A stretch of 64,000 bases of DNA from Parafilimonas terrae (GTDB lineage: Bacteria; Bacteroidota; Bacteroidia; Chitinophagales; Chitinophagaceae). The stretch lies in NCBI RefSeq assembly GCF_900115755.1, contig NZ_FOXQ01000007.1:170371-234370 (forward strand), given 5' to 3'. Below, in pieces: positions 1-8,759 of the stretch (position 1 is its first letter; each line of letters starts with the position of its first letter). The notes beneath the pieces were generated by a model that saw only the letters and a program-made list of their open reading frames with translations, did not search any database and was not told the DNA's origin. A program made the position numbers and the translations under genes.

Positions 1-1156
1 TAATACATCAAACAGCAGTGATACAACAGGGCTTGCTCCCGTTGAAACCAAATCTCCCAACAGTAATTATAAACCTGCTTTTGCAGGCCAGACAAGAATA
101 AGCGGCGCCAAAACAACAACGCCTTATAAAGTGGAAAAGATTGCTGAAAAAATGGGTGCGCCTTTTGCCGTTGTGGCCATGCCTGATGGAAGATTGATGG
201 TTACCTTGAAGAAAGGTTATATGGAAATTCATGATGCCAATGGTAAGCTGGTTAAGAAGATTGAGGGATTACCAGAAGTGCTGTTTGCAGGCCAGGGCGG
301 CTTACTCGATGTTGCTTTCGATCCGGATTTTAAGAACAATAAAATGATGTATTGGTCTTACTCTGAAAAGAATGGTTCCAAAAACTTAACGGCTGTTGCA
401 AAAGGCAAACTGAATGAAGCTGCCGGCAGAGTAGATAATCCAACAGTAATATTTCGTGCTACGCCTGCATTAAACAGCAACCTGCATTTTGGTTCAAGAT
501 TAATATTTGATAAGGATGGAAATCTTTTTGTAAGCGCCGGTGAAAGGTCTATTCTTGAAGGAAGGGCGCAGGCGCAGTTGCTTGAATCACATCTTGGTAA
601 AGTATTTAAGATAACAAAAGATGGCAAGCCTGCACCGGGCAATCCATTCATTAATAAAGCGGGAGCCGCACCTGAAATTTACAGTTATGGCCATCGTAAT
701 CCGCAAGGTTTAGATATTAATCCCGCAACAGGTGAATTATGGGAAGTGGAATTTGGCCCTCGTGGCGGCGATGAGATAAATATTATTCGTGCCGGCAAAG
801 ATTATGGCTGGCCTGTTATTACGTATGGCATTGAATACAGCGGTGAAAAAGTGGGCGATGGCATTCAGCAAAAAGCAGGATTAGAACAACCGGTTTATTA
901 CTGGGACCCGGTTGTATCCCCAAGCGGCATCAGTTTTTATAAAGGCAATTCAATTCCGGAATGGAAGAACAATTTATTTATTGCCTGTTTAAGCGGCCAG
1001 CATATTGACAGGCTCATCATTAAAAATAATAAAGTGGTTGGTGAAGAAAGATTACTTGCAGATAAGAATGAGCGCTTTCGCGATATAGCTTACATGAATA
1101 ATGCTTTATATGTGCTTACTGATAGCGGCGATTTGTATAAGATAAGCAGAAAGTAA
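1..1156 (+). CDS. PQQ-dependent sugar dehydrogenase (GSDH family), 5' partial
   Basis: A soluble-type aldose dehydrogenase of the glucose/sorbosone dehydrogenase family, which oxidises sugars with PQQ and usually works in the periplasm. The frame is open to the left edge of the window. A GTG at 131 is the first possible start inside the window, but upstream codons read as a Ser/Thr/Pro-rich linker continuous with the domain, so the true start lies before base 1. Family hallmarks seen are GQGGLLDVAFDPDF, HFGSRLIFDKDGNLF, YSYGHRNPQGLD and EFGPRGGDEINI. These are the six-bladed propeller motifs and include the histidine of the NLHFG segment expected near PQQ. The gene converges on a sugar-isomerase-like gene across a 15-bp hairpin. 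Family assignment is firm; the substrate is unknown. Confidence 0.9.
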   Translation, partial: NTSNSSDTTGLAPVETKSPNSNYKPAFAGQTRISGAKTTTPYKVEKIAEKMGAPFAVVAMPDGRLMVTLKKGYMEIHDANGKLVKKIEGLPEVLFAGQGGLLDVAFDPDFKNNKMMYWSYSEKNGSKNLTAVAKGKLNEAAGRVDNPTVIFRATPALNSNLHFGSRLIFDKDGNLFVSAGERSILEGRAQAQLLESHLGKVFKITKDGKPAPGNPFINKAGAAPEIYSYGHRNPQGLDINPATGELWEVEFGPRGGDEINIIRAGKDYGWPVITYGIEYSGEKVGDGIQQKAGLEQPVYYWDPVVSPSGISFYKGNSIPEWKNNLFIACLSGQHIDRLIIKNNKVVGEERLLADKNERFRDIAYMNNALYVLTDSGDLYKISRK

Positions 1157-1163
1157 TAAACTA

Positions 1164-1196
1164 AACTTTTGGAAAGCTTTGAGCTTTCCAAAAGTT
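1164..1196. terminator. Bidirectional terminator-like hairpin
   Basis: A perfect 15-bp inverted repeat (1164-1178 with 1182-1196) with a TTG loop sits between two convergent genes. There is no long T tract on either side, so it may stop transcription in both directions only moderately well or protect 3' ends. Confidence 0.65.
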
Positions 1197-1203
1197 GTAA
1201 CTA

Positions 1204-2067
1204 TTATATTGAATGTATGTAAGGAACACTGTCTTTAAAATTTTCAAAACCCATCTCCACAAAATAATTTTTTACGCCGCCTGTTTTGGCAGCAGCAAAA
1301 AATTCTTTCCAGTTAATAACGCCTTTACCAATCGGCACTTCTTTTTTATCAGCCGTCCAGTCTGATAAATGTGATGATATAAACCTGCCTGGATATTTTT
1401 TAAAATAATCGGCTGCCTTATATCCCAGGTTAATCACTTCAGTTTGAAACTGCATCTTCACCAGATCAGGATTCAACTGCTTCATTAATGCATCATAAAT
1501 TAGCTGGCCATCCAATGTTGCAAATTCAAATTCATGGTTATGAAAACCAGTTTGCATGCCTGCGGCTTTTATTTTTTCGGCAGCTTTATTTAACTTATCA
1601 GCAGCAGCGAGATAATCATTTAACGTTGCTGTTTTCGGCAGCCAGAAAGTAGAGCAAATCATTTGTGTCAAACCCATATCATGCGCAAACTGAATAGTGT
1701 CATCAATTTTATCAGCAGCAAATTCAGCAGCTCCAAAATGACAGCTCGGGCAGGTTAAGCCAGCATCTTCAATTGTCTTTTTCACATCGGCTGTTGGCAT
1801 TGAAGCAAGAAAGCCAAAACCAATTTGCGCATAGCCTTTTGGCGAGCACAGTTCAATAAGTTTATAACCCATATCGGCCATAGTTTTCAAGGTGCCGGCA
1901 AAGTCTTTACCAAGTTTATCTTTTACACTCCATGATTGAAAGCCGATAGGCATATCATTGGACGCAGCAGCAGCCAATAACTCTTTTGGCAACTGTGATA
2001 ATGCAAATGCAGCGCTTAATCCCAACGATGCTTTTTTAATAAATGAACGACGATGAATTGTATGCAT
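1204..2067 (-). CDS. Sugar phosphate isomerase/epimerase-like TIM barrel, Tat-exported
   Basis: A xylose isomerase-like TIM-barrel protein (AP endonuclease 2 fold) of 287 residues. The chosen start gives MHTIHRRSFIKKASLGLSAA, a twin-arginine signal with a hydrophobic stretch and an Ala-rich cleavage region. A longer frame to 2142 would add 25 residues ahead of the signal and overlap the upstream gene, so it is disfavoured. The barrel has typical segments such as GFQSWSVKDKL, HFGAAEFA, GFHNHEFEF and the C-terminal VEMGFE. The gene follows a Tat-exported Gfo/Idh/MocA oxidoreductase on the same strand, 59 bases away. Such pairs in Bacteroidota are thought to process oxidised sugars in the periplasm. 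Exact reaction not assignable. Confidence 0.85.
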   Translation of the reverse strand: MHTIHRRSFIKKASLGLSAAFALSQLPKELLAAAASNDMPIGFQSWSVKDKLGKDFAGTLKTMADMGYKLIELCSPKGYAQIGFGFLASMPTADVKKTIEDAGLTCPSCHFGAAEFAADKIDDTIQFAHDMGLTQMICSTFWLPKTATLNDYLAAADKLNKAAEKIKAAGMQTGFHNHEFEFATLDGQLIYDALMKQLNPDLVKMQFQTEVINLGYKAADYFKKYPGRFISSHLSDWTADKKEVPIGKGVINWKEFFAAAKTGGVKNYFVEMGFENFKDSVPYIHSI

Positions 2068-2126
2068 AAAAAATGTTTTGTACGTTATTAAATTGTTTTG
2101 TTGATACTTCCCTTCGGGGATTGGGT

Positions 2127-3683
2127 TCAGATATTTTCCCATCCGCTCCTGTAAGTCCTGCTTAGATATTTGTTGGCATCTGATGAATTGGTGATCTTAA
2201 CATTGGCAGCATCGTACTGCAACAGTTTATTCGATCTTAATGCTACAGCATATAAGTTCACTGCTTCAGTAATAGGCTCCGCTTCCCTGAAACTGCCAGG
2301 ATATTGCTTGCCCGATTTACAGGCTTCAACAAATAATGGCAAAGCTTCTGACGTTTGCGTTACCTGGTCACGCGCATCAGCATTAGCTTTGGGCGCATCC
2401 ATTTTCTTCCCTGAAATAATCTCGGGATTGTCCACATTAAAGCCTGCCAATATTTTTCCTTCTGTGCCAACAAACATCATCCCTTCCTGCGGCAGTTCTT
2501 TATTCTGGCTGAATAATTCTTCGGGAATGGGTGGCCTCATGCCGCCATCATACCAGCAAAGATCAACAGGCGGCCTGTTGCCGTTGGCAGGATATTTAAA
2601 ACGAACCATGCTGGCCATGGGGAAAGAAAAATCGTTATTGATACGATACGGCACAGCGCCATTGAATGCACATACATGGCTGCGGCATGGAATAACGGTT
2701 GTGGGCGATGTTAACTTCAATGCATTAAACACCGTCCATAAACTATAATGCCCCATATCAGCCATGGAGCCACCCCCGAAATCGTACCAGCCGCGAAATA
2801 CCATGTGCGTATAATCATGGCTGTAATCACGCATGGCTTCAGGACCAAGCCAGAGGTCCCAGTTAAAGCCATCGGGTATAGGTTGTTTATCTTTTGGGAG
2901 ATCAGGATACTGCGGCCACACAGGGCGGTTGGTCCAGTTATGCACTTCAGTAAGCGTGCCAATAGCGCCGGCATTTATCCATGCCATCACAGTCTCCATC
3001 GAGCCATTGGAATCCCAGGGTATGAAATGTGTAATTACATTGCTGTTGCGTGCCATTTCAATCACCTTCTTTCCTTCCACCAGCCTGTTTGAAATAGGCT
3101 TATGCATCAGCACATGCTTACCACGTTTTATGGCTGCCATTGCCAGTACGCCATGCAAATGATCGGGCGTCATTATCTTAACAGCATCAATATCTTTTTC
3201 TTTGTCAAGCAGTTCACGTGCATCTTCATAAGCAGTACAGGCATTGTATTTCCATTCACTGTGCACGTTAGCATAATAACTATCAACAATTGATTTCCCG
3301 TTTTCCCTTCCACCCGGAATAATGTTATCGCCGCCCGGCTCCCAATTGTTATTCTTTAATGTTCCCCTGATAGCATCCCGCAGGTAAGTAGTACCCCAGT
3401 CGCGGTAACCAACAGCATAACGGTTGGGGTCGCAAACGGCCGTTACCTGAATCTGCGGCACTTCAAGTAAAGGCAATAATTCCCTTATGCCCTGCGTGCC
3501 GATGCCGATGTAAGCAAGCGTTATTTTATCACTTGGGGCGATATATCCTTTGCCTAATACATGCCTTGGCACAATGGTGAAAGCAGTGGCGGCAGTGGCT
3601 GTGATTGAAACAAAATCGCGACGGCTAAGGGTTCTTTTTTTTGCAGCATTGTTCGTCGGATTTTCATGAATGTTCTTTTTCAT
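2127..3683 (-). CDS. Gfo/Idh/MocA family oxidoreductase, Tat-exported
   Basis: NAD(P)-dependent sugar oxidoreductase of 518 residues. It has a Tat signal (RRDFVSITATAATAFT) at about residues 20-36, a Rossmann domain beginning ITLAYIGIGTQG, and the family segment VKIMTPDHLHGVLAMAAIKRGKHVLMHKP, in which the Lys of HKP corresponds to the usual EKP catalytic/NAD-contact motif. HKP instead of EKP is common in the long Tat-secreted members. It probably precedes the downstream TIM-barrel gene in one transcript. The substrate is unknown; keto-sugar or glycoside processing is an inference from context. Confidence 0.88.
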   Translation of the reverse strand: MKKNIHENPTNNAAKKRTLSRRDFVSITATAATAFTIVPRHVLGKGYIAPSDKITLAYIGIGTQGIRELLPLLEVPQIQVTAVCDPNRYAVGYRDWGTTYLRDAIRGTLKNNNWEPGGDNIIPGGRENGKSIVDSYYANVHSEWKYNACTAYEDARELLDKEKDIDAVKIMTPDHLHGVLAMAAIKRGKHVLMHKPISNRLVEGKKVIEMARNSNVITHFIPWDSNGSMETVMAWINAGAIGTLTEVHNWTNRPVWPQYPDLPKDKQPIPDGFNWDLWLGPEAMRDYSHDYTHMVFRGWYDFGGGSMADMGHYSLWTVFNALKLTSPTTVIPCRSHVCAFNGAVPYRINNDFSFPMASMVRFKYPANGNRPPVDLCWYDGGMRPPIPEELFSQNKELPQEGMMFVGTEGKILAGFNVDNPEIISGKKMDAPKANADARDQVTQTSEALPLFVEACKSGKQYPGSFREAEPITEAVNLYAVALRSNKLLQYDAANVKITNSSDANKYLSRTYRSGWENI

Positions 3684-3791
3684 ATAGCTTGATTGACGTT
3701 AGAAGAGGCAATAAAATTAAAAGATAAGCTGAAGTAATTGCAGGAATAATTTCGGTTAAAGTATGTATCAGAATGCCACAACTATTTCGTT

Positions 3792-4793
3792 TCAGCCTCT
3801 CTCCTTTACCGTTTGCACAATCTCTTTTATTATTTTATCAACATGGAATATAATGCTGTTATGGGCGCATTTCAGTTCAATCTTATCGGGGTTGCCGTAA
3901 ATATCATTTAATAAATACTGGCATTTTGTATCAACCGCTTCATCGTATAAACTAATAAACTGCTTTATATATTTTGCCTTGCAGTTATGGCCAAGATAAT
4001 ATTGATCTGTTATAGCCCATGCTTTATTCAATTGATCTTCATCAATGCCTTTTTCAATAAATGACCGCTTTATATATTTTGTAAAAATGCTTTGCCAGGT
4101 AAGCGTTCCAAGCTTTGCCGCCGTTATAATGGGGAAATAAAAATCAACGGCCTCAACATTTGTTGCAAGTCCTGCCTGGAAACCGCCACTGCTCATGCCT
4201 ATTATACCAATATTGCGATATTGATTCCTGAAATGATGAATAAGAAACCTTATTTCGGCAACAAACTGCCGGAAATTCATAATGGTTAAAAAAATATGCG
4301 GGCTTATAAATAATTCACCTGAATAAAGATTGGCAGGCGTTCTTTGCTGGTGAAAAGGTTTTATTAAAAGGCAACTGTCAATGCCATTGCTTAAAAACTG
4401 CCGGCAGATTTTTGACTCAAAATCAAGGTTCTTTCTTGCCCATCCCGGTGCAAATAACAATAAAGTATCATTGCTTTTGCAGTTTGAGAACAGCTTAAAA
4501 AATGCAGTATTATTTTCGGGCCAGTTTGTTGCTGCAGGCGAAGGATAAGAAAAGAACGCTTCATTATTTGCTGCATGCAGCTTAGTAATGTTATCATCAG
4601 AAGGTGCATTGAGCGTTGTATAAAAAAGTTCAGGTTGATTGAAAAAAGGCTGAACGGAGTTATAAAATTCATCAATGCTGAATTGCCTGTTATCAAAAAC
4701 ATCCTGCGGCAGTGTAACAGAGCACTTTCTTTTTATTGTGAAATAATCATAAACCCGATCTGCCAGGGGATATAGTTTTGAAGCAATGCCCAT
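3792..4793 (-). CDS. Alpha/beta hydrolase, ABHD18-like
   Basis: A 333-residue predicted alpha/beta hydrolase. The nucleophile elbow is GMSSGG within IGIIGMSSGGFQAGLATNV. An early LLLFAPGWAR segment looks like the HG-type oxyanion region, and a late CAHNSIIF segment could supply the His. The start at 4793 was chosen because the longer frame (to 4961) would run into the divergent cyclophilin gene and adds a basic, unconserved extension. No signal peptide is seen, so it is probably cytoplasmic. It resembles the ABHD18/DUF2048-like group, which lacks a defined reaction. It is divergent from the next gene, leaving about 87 bases for two promoters. Confidence 0.65.
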   Translation of the reverse strand: MGIASKLYPLADRVYDYFTIKRKCSVTLPQDVFDNRQFSIDEFYNSVQPFFNQPELFYTTLNAPSDDNITKLHAANNEAFFSYPSPAATNWPENNTAFFKLFSNCKSNDTLLLFAPGWARKNLDFESKICRQFLSNGIDSCLLIKPFHQQRTPANLYSGELFISPHIFLTIMNFRQFVAEIRFLIHHFRNQYRNIGIIGMSSGGFQAGLATNVEAVDFYFPIITAAKLGTLTWQSIFTKYIKRSFIEKGIDEDQLNKAWAITDQYYLGHNCKAKYIKQFISLYDEAVDTKCQYLLNDIYGNPDKIELKCAHNSIIFHVDKIIKEIVQTVKERG

Positions 4794-4880
4794 TATTCGT
4801 TTGACAATTTTTTTGTTTGTTTTGATGCATATTATTTTAAGAACTTCGTCTTTATTGATTAAGCGAATAAATATGCAAGC

Positions 4881-5471
4881 ATGTTGAATTGCAGGAACCT
4901 CCTGATTATTTTTATTGTTTTTATAGCAGCCTGCAAGAGCGCTGAAAATAAAAACCCTCATATTGAAATCTCAACAAAGTTCGGAGATATAGAAGTAGAG
5001 CTTTATCCTGAACAGGCGCCTGAAACGGTAAAAGCTTTTTTGCGCTATGTGGATTCAGGTTATTATACAAATTCAGCTTTTTATCGTGTATTAAGAGATG
5101 ATGAGCAGCCAAGCAATGCGCCAAAATCTGAATTGATACAAGGCGGCTTATGGAAAACAAATTATAAGCTTTCAGCAGGCCTGCCAGGCATTAAGCATGA
5201 AACAACCACACAAACAAAAATTCTGCATAAGAATGGCGTTATATCAATGGCAAGGCTTGAGCCCGGAACAGCGAATACAGAATTTTTTATTTGCGTTGGC
5301 GATCAGCCGGGTTTCGATTATGGTGGCGCCAACAATGCAGACGGGCAGGGCTATGCCGCTTTTGGCAAAGTGGTGAAAGGCATGAATGTAGTATATAACA
5401 TTTATGATGCACCGGAAAGCGATGGCGAGTTTGATCCGTTGATCTATATTTTTAAAATAAAAAGATTATAA
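4881..5471 (+). CDS. Peptidyl-prolyl cis-trans isomerase, cyclophilin type, lipoprotein
   Basis: A cyclophilin-type proline isomerase (196 residues) probably anchored in the periplasmic face of a membrane. The N-terminus has a hydrophobic stretch ending in the lipobox IAAC with Cys18. The cyclophilin core begins ISTKFGDIEVELYPEQAPETV, continues with FYRVLRD (the family's F-x-R-v) and GVISMAR, and ends with NTEFFICVGDQPGFD and FGKVVKGMNVV, all classical active-site and fold segments. A strong hairpin terminator starts at its stop codon. The role is likely folding of envelope proteins. Confidence 0.92.
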   Translation: MLNCRNLLIIFIVFIAACKSAENKNPHIEISTKFGDIEVELYPEQAPETVKAFLRYVDSGYYTNSAFYRVLRDDEQPSNAPKSELIQGGLWKTNYKLSAGLPGIKHETTTQTKILHKNGVISMARLEPGTANTEFFICVGDQPGFDYGGANNADGQGYAAFGKVVKGMNVVYNIYDAPESDGEFDPLIYIFKIKRL

Positions 5472-5504
5472 AGATGCAACGCCTAATAACCATTGCATCT
5501 TTTC
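5471..5504 (+). terminator. Intrinsic terminator after the cyclophilin gene
   Basis: A perfect 9-bp stem (5471-5479 with 5493-5501) with a 13-base loop runs straight into a T tract. It begins in the stop codon. Its presence argues against the TTG at 5493 as the start of the next gene. Confidence 0.8.
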
Positions 5505-5513
5505 ATTCATAAA

Positions 5514-6053
5514 ATGTATATAAAGAAAAACATCTTTGCTATTATTGGCAGCGCCAGTAAAAATTCTTCCAATTTAAAACTCGTACAAAAAATTGCGGCG
5601 CTTACCGCTGATGAGTTTACTATAAATATTTTTGAAAACTTAGCAGCGTTACCGCATTTCAATCCCGAATTATCCATTGAAAACACACCTCAGGTAATTA
5701 TTGATTTTCGCAATGCTGTTCAGCAGGCTAATGGCATTATCATCTGCACGCCTGAATATATTTTCAGCATCCCGTCAGGCTTAAAGAATGCTATTGAATG
5801 GTGCGTTTCTACAACTGTTTTCTCAAAAAAACCGGCAGGGTTAATTACGGCTTCCGCATCCGGGATAAAAGGGCACGAAGAGCTTAAATTAATTATGCGC
5901 ACACTTGAAACAATTTTCCATAACGATACCACTTTGCTTATAAATGGTATAAAAGCAAAAGTTGATAACAATGGAAATATAAAAGATGAACAAACCAATA
6001 CAGCTCTGCAAACTTTTACTAATGCCTTTATAAAGCTTGTTAACAATAATTAA
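5514..6053 (+). CDS. NADPH-dependent FMN reductase family protein
   Basis: A flavodoxin-like NAD(P)H:FMN/quinone/azo reductase of 179 residues from the ATG at 5514. An in-frame TTG at 5493 lies inside the preceding terminator. The FMN phosphate loop is IIGSASKNSSNLKL, followed by the family segment IIICTPEYIFSIPSGLKNAIEW (the PEY/F-x-x-S-x-P-G-x-L-K-N signature) and the KPAGLITASASG region. It is probably cytoplasmic and used for quinone or flavin reduction. No operon partner is clear. Confidence 0.9.
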   Translation: MYIKKNIFAIIGSASKNSSNLKLVQKIAALTADEFTINIFENLAALPHFNPELSIENTPQVIIDFRNAVQQANGIIICTPEYIFSIPSGLKNAIEWCVSTTVFSKKPAGLITASASGIKGHEELKLIMRTLETIFHNDTTLLINGIKAKVDNNGNIKDEQTNTALQTFTNAFIKLVNNN

Positions 6054-6117
6054 GGGTAAAAATGCTTTGCCACATGGCTGAGCTATTATATTTTTATCGT
6101 TCAATAAAACAGCTATT

Positions 6118-6945
6118 ATGAAAATCTTGTACACCGTAATCTTCTTTTGTTTTTGTTTGCTGAATACAACATTTGCGCAGCACAAGCTCACAAAGCTTTG
6201 GGAAACCGATTCTTCATTAAAAGTGCCGGAGAGCGTTTTGCTTGACAGGGATAATAAGGTTTTATACGTATCAAATATCGATGGCACTGATCCCTGGGGC
6301 GCAGATGGCAAAGGGTCTGTTGGAAAGGTTGGGCTTGATGGGAAAATAATTGCAGCAGACTGGGTAACCGGCTTAAACTCTCCCAAAGGCCTCGGTCTGC
6401 ATAAAGGCAAATTATATGTTGCCGATCTGTCAAACATAGTTGTAATTGACACTAAAAAAGAGGCCATTGAAACCATCATAAAAGTTGACGGCGCAGGTGG
6501 CCTGAACGACATCTCCGTTGGAGACGATGGTGTGATTTGGGTATCGGATTCTAAAAATAAAAAAATATTCAGGGTTGAAAATGAGAAAGCAAGTGTTTAT
6601 CTCGAAGACCTTAAGGGCCCCAATGGCGTGTTAATGCATAATAAAACGCTTTACATTTTAGATAACGGCGGTGCCTACAAAGTAAATGATGATAAAACAC
6701 TAACCCTGCTTGCCGAGGGAATGGAAGGTGGAACTGATGGTATTGAAAATACTGGCGGCAGCGACTTTATTGTTTCTTGCTGGGCAGGCGCAATATGGTA
6801 TGTTAGCCCCGGCAATAAACAGTTATTGCTTGATACCAGGGAAGAAAAAAAGAATACGGCAGATCTTACTTATGATGCAGACAGCAAGATTGTATATGTG
6901 CCAACTTTTTGGCGAAACAGCATAGCAGCTTACCAGCTCGACTAA
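6118..6945 (+). CDS. Secreted SMP-30/gluconolactonase-like beta-propeller
   Basis: A 275-residue protein with a clear Sec signal (cleavage likely after TTFAQ, about residue 20) followed by repeated beta-propeller blades. Blade-like segments are KVPESVLLDRDNKVLYVSN, GLNSPKGLGLHKGKLYVAD, GGLNDISVGDDGVIWVSDS and LKGPNGVLMHNKTLYILD. This is the SMP-30/gluconolactonase/LRE-like superfamily. The enzyme activity cannot be read from the sequence; in Bacteroidota such proteins are usually annotated as ATP-binding or sugar lactone propellers without proof. Confidence 0.75.
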   Translation: MKILYTVIFFCFCLLNTTFAQHKLTKLWETDSSLKVPESVLLDRDNKVLYVSNIDGTDPWGADGKGSVGKVGLDGKIIAADWVTGLNSPKGLGLHKGKLYVADLSNIVVIDTKKEAIETIIKVDGAGGLNDISVGDDGVIWVSDSKNKKIFRVENEKASVYLEDLKGPNGVLMHNKTLYILDNGGAYKVNDDKTLTLLAEGMEGGTDGIENTGGSDFIVSCWAGAIWYVSPGNKQLLLDTREEKKNTADLTYDADSKIVYVPTFWRNSIAAYQLD

Positions 6946-6949
6946 ATAA

Positions 6950-7006
6950 AACAGCCACGAATACACAGTTGAATTATTATCTATCCAATTGGTATTCGTG
7001 GCTGTT
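6950..7006. terminator. Bidirectional terminator hairpin
   Basis: A perfect 15-bp inverted repeat (6950-6964 with 6992-7006) with a 27-base AT-rich loop, between convergent genes. A T-rich stretch follows on the plus strand. Confidence 0.8.
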
Positions 7007-7029
7007 CACTTTTAATAACTCAGAAGTCC

Positions 7030-7455
7030 TTAGCTTATCAGCTTATCATGGCTAAAAAGATAGGGTATAAAAAAGGCTGCAAGGCATCCAATTATTACCT
7101 GCGTGCCCACTACCATAAATTTAAAATCTCCGGGAGCGCTGCCCATTATTGATTGCCGCGCCATAATTCCTAAAAAGAAAATGATCACCGTAACCAGCAC
7201 TACCACCATCCTGTAAAAAGCAATTCCCTTCTTAAGATTGTGTACAAAAAGGTAAAACATCCAGCCGCATGCTATTAGCTGGCAGATGGAACCAAAGACA
7301 ATCACGGTCACATCCAGGCCATTGAATTCATAAAATTGTGTAATGCTTCTGTAAGCAAGTACAAATAAAGTATTGGCAACACACGCAGTAAGGCCCGCAA
7401 ACAAACCGCTCAGGATGCCGCGGGAAAAATCGGTTTGGGAATACTCGTAATTCAT
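7030..7455 (-). CDS. Small integral membrane protein, unknown function
   Basis: A 141-residue protein with four predicted membrane helices (roughly residues 12-34, 48-70, 82-98 and 112-132) and short polar loops. A short conserved-looking N-terminus (NYEYSQTDFSRGILSGLFAG) is followed by the first helix. I do not recognise the family with confidence. It recalls four-helix DUF proteins of Bacteroidota inner membranes. It stands alone, convergent with the propeller gene, with a long upstream region containing a hairpin. Confidence 0.7.
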   Translation of the reverse strand: MNYEYSQTDFSRGILSGLFAGLTACVANTLFVLAYRSITQFYEFNGLDVTVIVFGSICQLIACGWMFYLFVHNLKKGIAFYRMVVVLVTVIIFFLGIMARQSIMGSAPGDFKFMVVGTQVIIGCLAAFFIPYLFSHDKLIS

Positions 7456-7966
7456 ATAGCAAGTTTTAGATTAACAGTACAAGGTAGTAAACTTGCCGGG
7501 CAATTTCAAAAGGTTTTTTGCAGGTTAAAGAATGGCTTGATTATCAAAAAATAGCAAAGATTGATGGATGGTTTTTTAGCAGAAAACTGTTCGTTTTGCA
7601 GTAAACTACATTAGGTTATGAATCCGAAAAACATTTAAGGGCTTAAATTCGTTTATTTATATTCAGCAAAAAAAGGGTGACCGCATCCCGCTGGCCACCC
7701 TGATTTAACCCTGCTGCAAATCTTAAATATTGTGAGTTAATTACTGCGTGTTTTATAAATAGACCTTGTATTTTCCGCAAGGTTTAATCAGTTTAAAAAA
7801 AATTTTTTACCGGCCTGCTTCCTTCAAACCCATTTTGTTTTCTCTTATTTAGAATGCAATTTTGCCAAGAGCAAGAAAGCCTGTAATGATTTTGCCGGTA
7901 AAACATTTTTACCATACAGAGAAGTTTTTTATTGGACATCTATCTCGCTTATAAGAAAAATAACAG
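7456..7966. other. 511-base intergenic region with two hairpins
   Basis: Divergent spacer between the membrane protein (minus) and phzF (plus). It contains the 7671-7701 hairpin described separately, and a small inverted repeat ACCTTG (7763-7768) with CAAGGT (7778-7783). No open reading frame with coding character and no tRNA were seen. Confidence 0.5.
7671..7701 (-). terminator. Minus-strand terminator or attenuator upstream of the membrane protein
   Basis: Read on the minus strand, a GC-rich stem (AGGGTG paired with CACCCT, then one A-C mismatch and a further CC/GG pair) is followed by a run of seven T. It lies about 215 bases upstream of the start at 7455. It could end a small RNA or act in the leader of that gene. 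Confidence 0.5.
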
Positions 7967-8755
7967 ATGAAACTACCTATATATATTGTTGATGCTTTTA
8001 CCGGCAAGCTGTTTGGCGGCAACCCGGCGGCTGTTTGCCCGTTGCAGGAATGGCTGCCTGAAACAGTAATGCAAAACCTTGCCGCTGAGAATAATCTTTC
8101 AGAAACCGCATTCATTGTTCAGGAAGGTGATCATTTTCGCATTCGTTGGTTTACACCTTCAACAGAAGTAAAACTTTGCGGCCACGCCACGCTGGCAAGC
8201 GCTCATATATTTTATACTGAACTCGGTTATTCAAAACCTGAAATACATTTTGAAAGTTTAAGTGGCTTATTAAAAGTAATGCACCAAGCTGAAAAAGTTT
8301 ACACGCTTGATTTTCCTGCTAATCCCCCCGAACCAATTACTAAAATTCCGGAAGGCTTGTTTGAAGGGCTTAAAATTGAAAATGCAACAGTTTTTAAAAC
8401 CTCATTTGATTATATGGTTTTAATGCCGGACCAGCGCAGCATAGAAAACCTGCAACCTGATTTCGCCAGCCTTGCCAAAGTAAAAGCCAGGGGCGTTGTT
8501 ACAACGGCCAAAGGAGACGATGTAGATTTTGTATCGCGGTGTTTTTACCCGCAAAGCGGTATTAATGAAGATCCTGTTACCGGTTCTGCACATACAATCA
8601 TGGTTCCTTATTGGTCAAAAGAATTGGGCAAAACAACATTATCTGCCGTCCAGCTTTCAAAACGAAAAGGTTTCCTTGAATGTGAATTGAAAGAAAACCG
8701 CGTGTTAATGAGCGGCCAGGCCGTTACGTATCTTAAAGGAGAATACACCATTTAG
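7967..8755 (+). CDS. PhzF family isomerase
   Basis: A 262-residue member of the PhzF/diaminopimelate epimerase-fold superfamily. The usual start FTGKLFGGNPAAVCPL, the catalytic Glu46 in NNLSETAF, the FTPSTEVKLCGHATLAS segment and the C-terminal GINEDPVTGSAHTIMVPYW are all present. PhzF in phenazine synthesis isomerises dihydro-3-hydroxyanthranilate, but most members, and probably this one (no phenazine genes nearby), act on unknown substrates. It lies five bases upstream of rnhA and probably shares a transcript. Confidence 0.92.
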   Translation: MKLPIYIVDAFTGKLFGGNPAAVCPLQEWLPETVMQNLAAENNLSETAFIVQEGDHFRIRWFTPSTEVKLCGHATLASAHIFYTELGYSKPEIHFESLSGLLKVMHQAEKVYTLDFPANPPEPITKIPEGLFEGLKIENATVFKTSFDYMVLMPDQRSIENLQPDFASLAKVKARGVVTTAKGDDVDFVSRCFYPQSGINEDPVTGSAHTIMVPYWSKELGKTTLSAVQLSKRKGFLECELKENRVLMSGQAVTYLKGEYTI

Positions 8756-8759
8756 TATT

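Noticed and set aside
2068..2142. 25-residue extension of the TIM-barrel protein
   Set aside because: It would precede the twin-arginine signal and overlap the upstream gene's stop; ATG at 2067 gives a normal Tat signal.
2170..3293. Plus-strand ORFs across the Gfo/Idh/MocA gene
   Set aside because: They are shadows of a well-supported minus-strand gene and have no recognisable motifs.
5493..5513. TTG at 5493 as the start of the flavin reductase
   Set aside because: It lies in the 3' arm of a perfect terminator; ATG at 5514 fits the family start.
8323..8329. C-run in phzF as a phase-variation tract
   Set aside because: Only six C, in a housekeeping-type gene.
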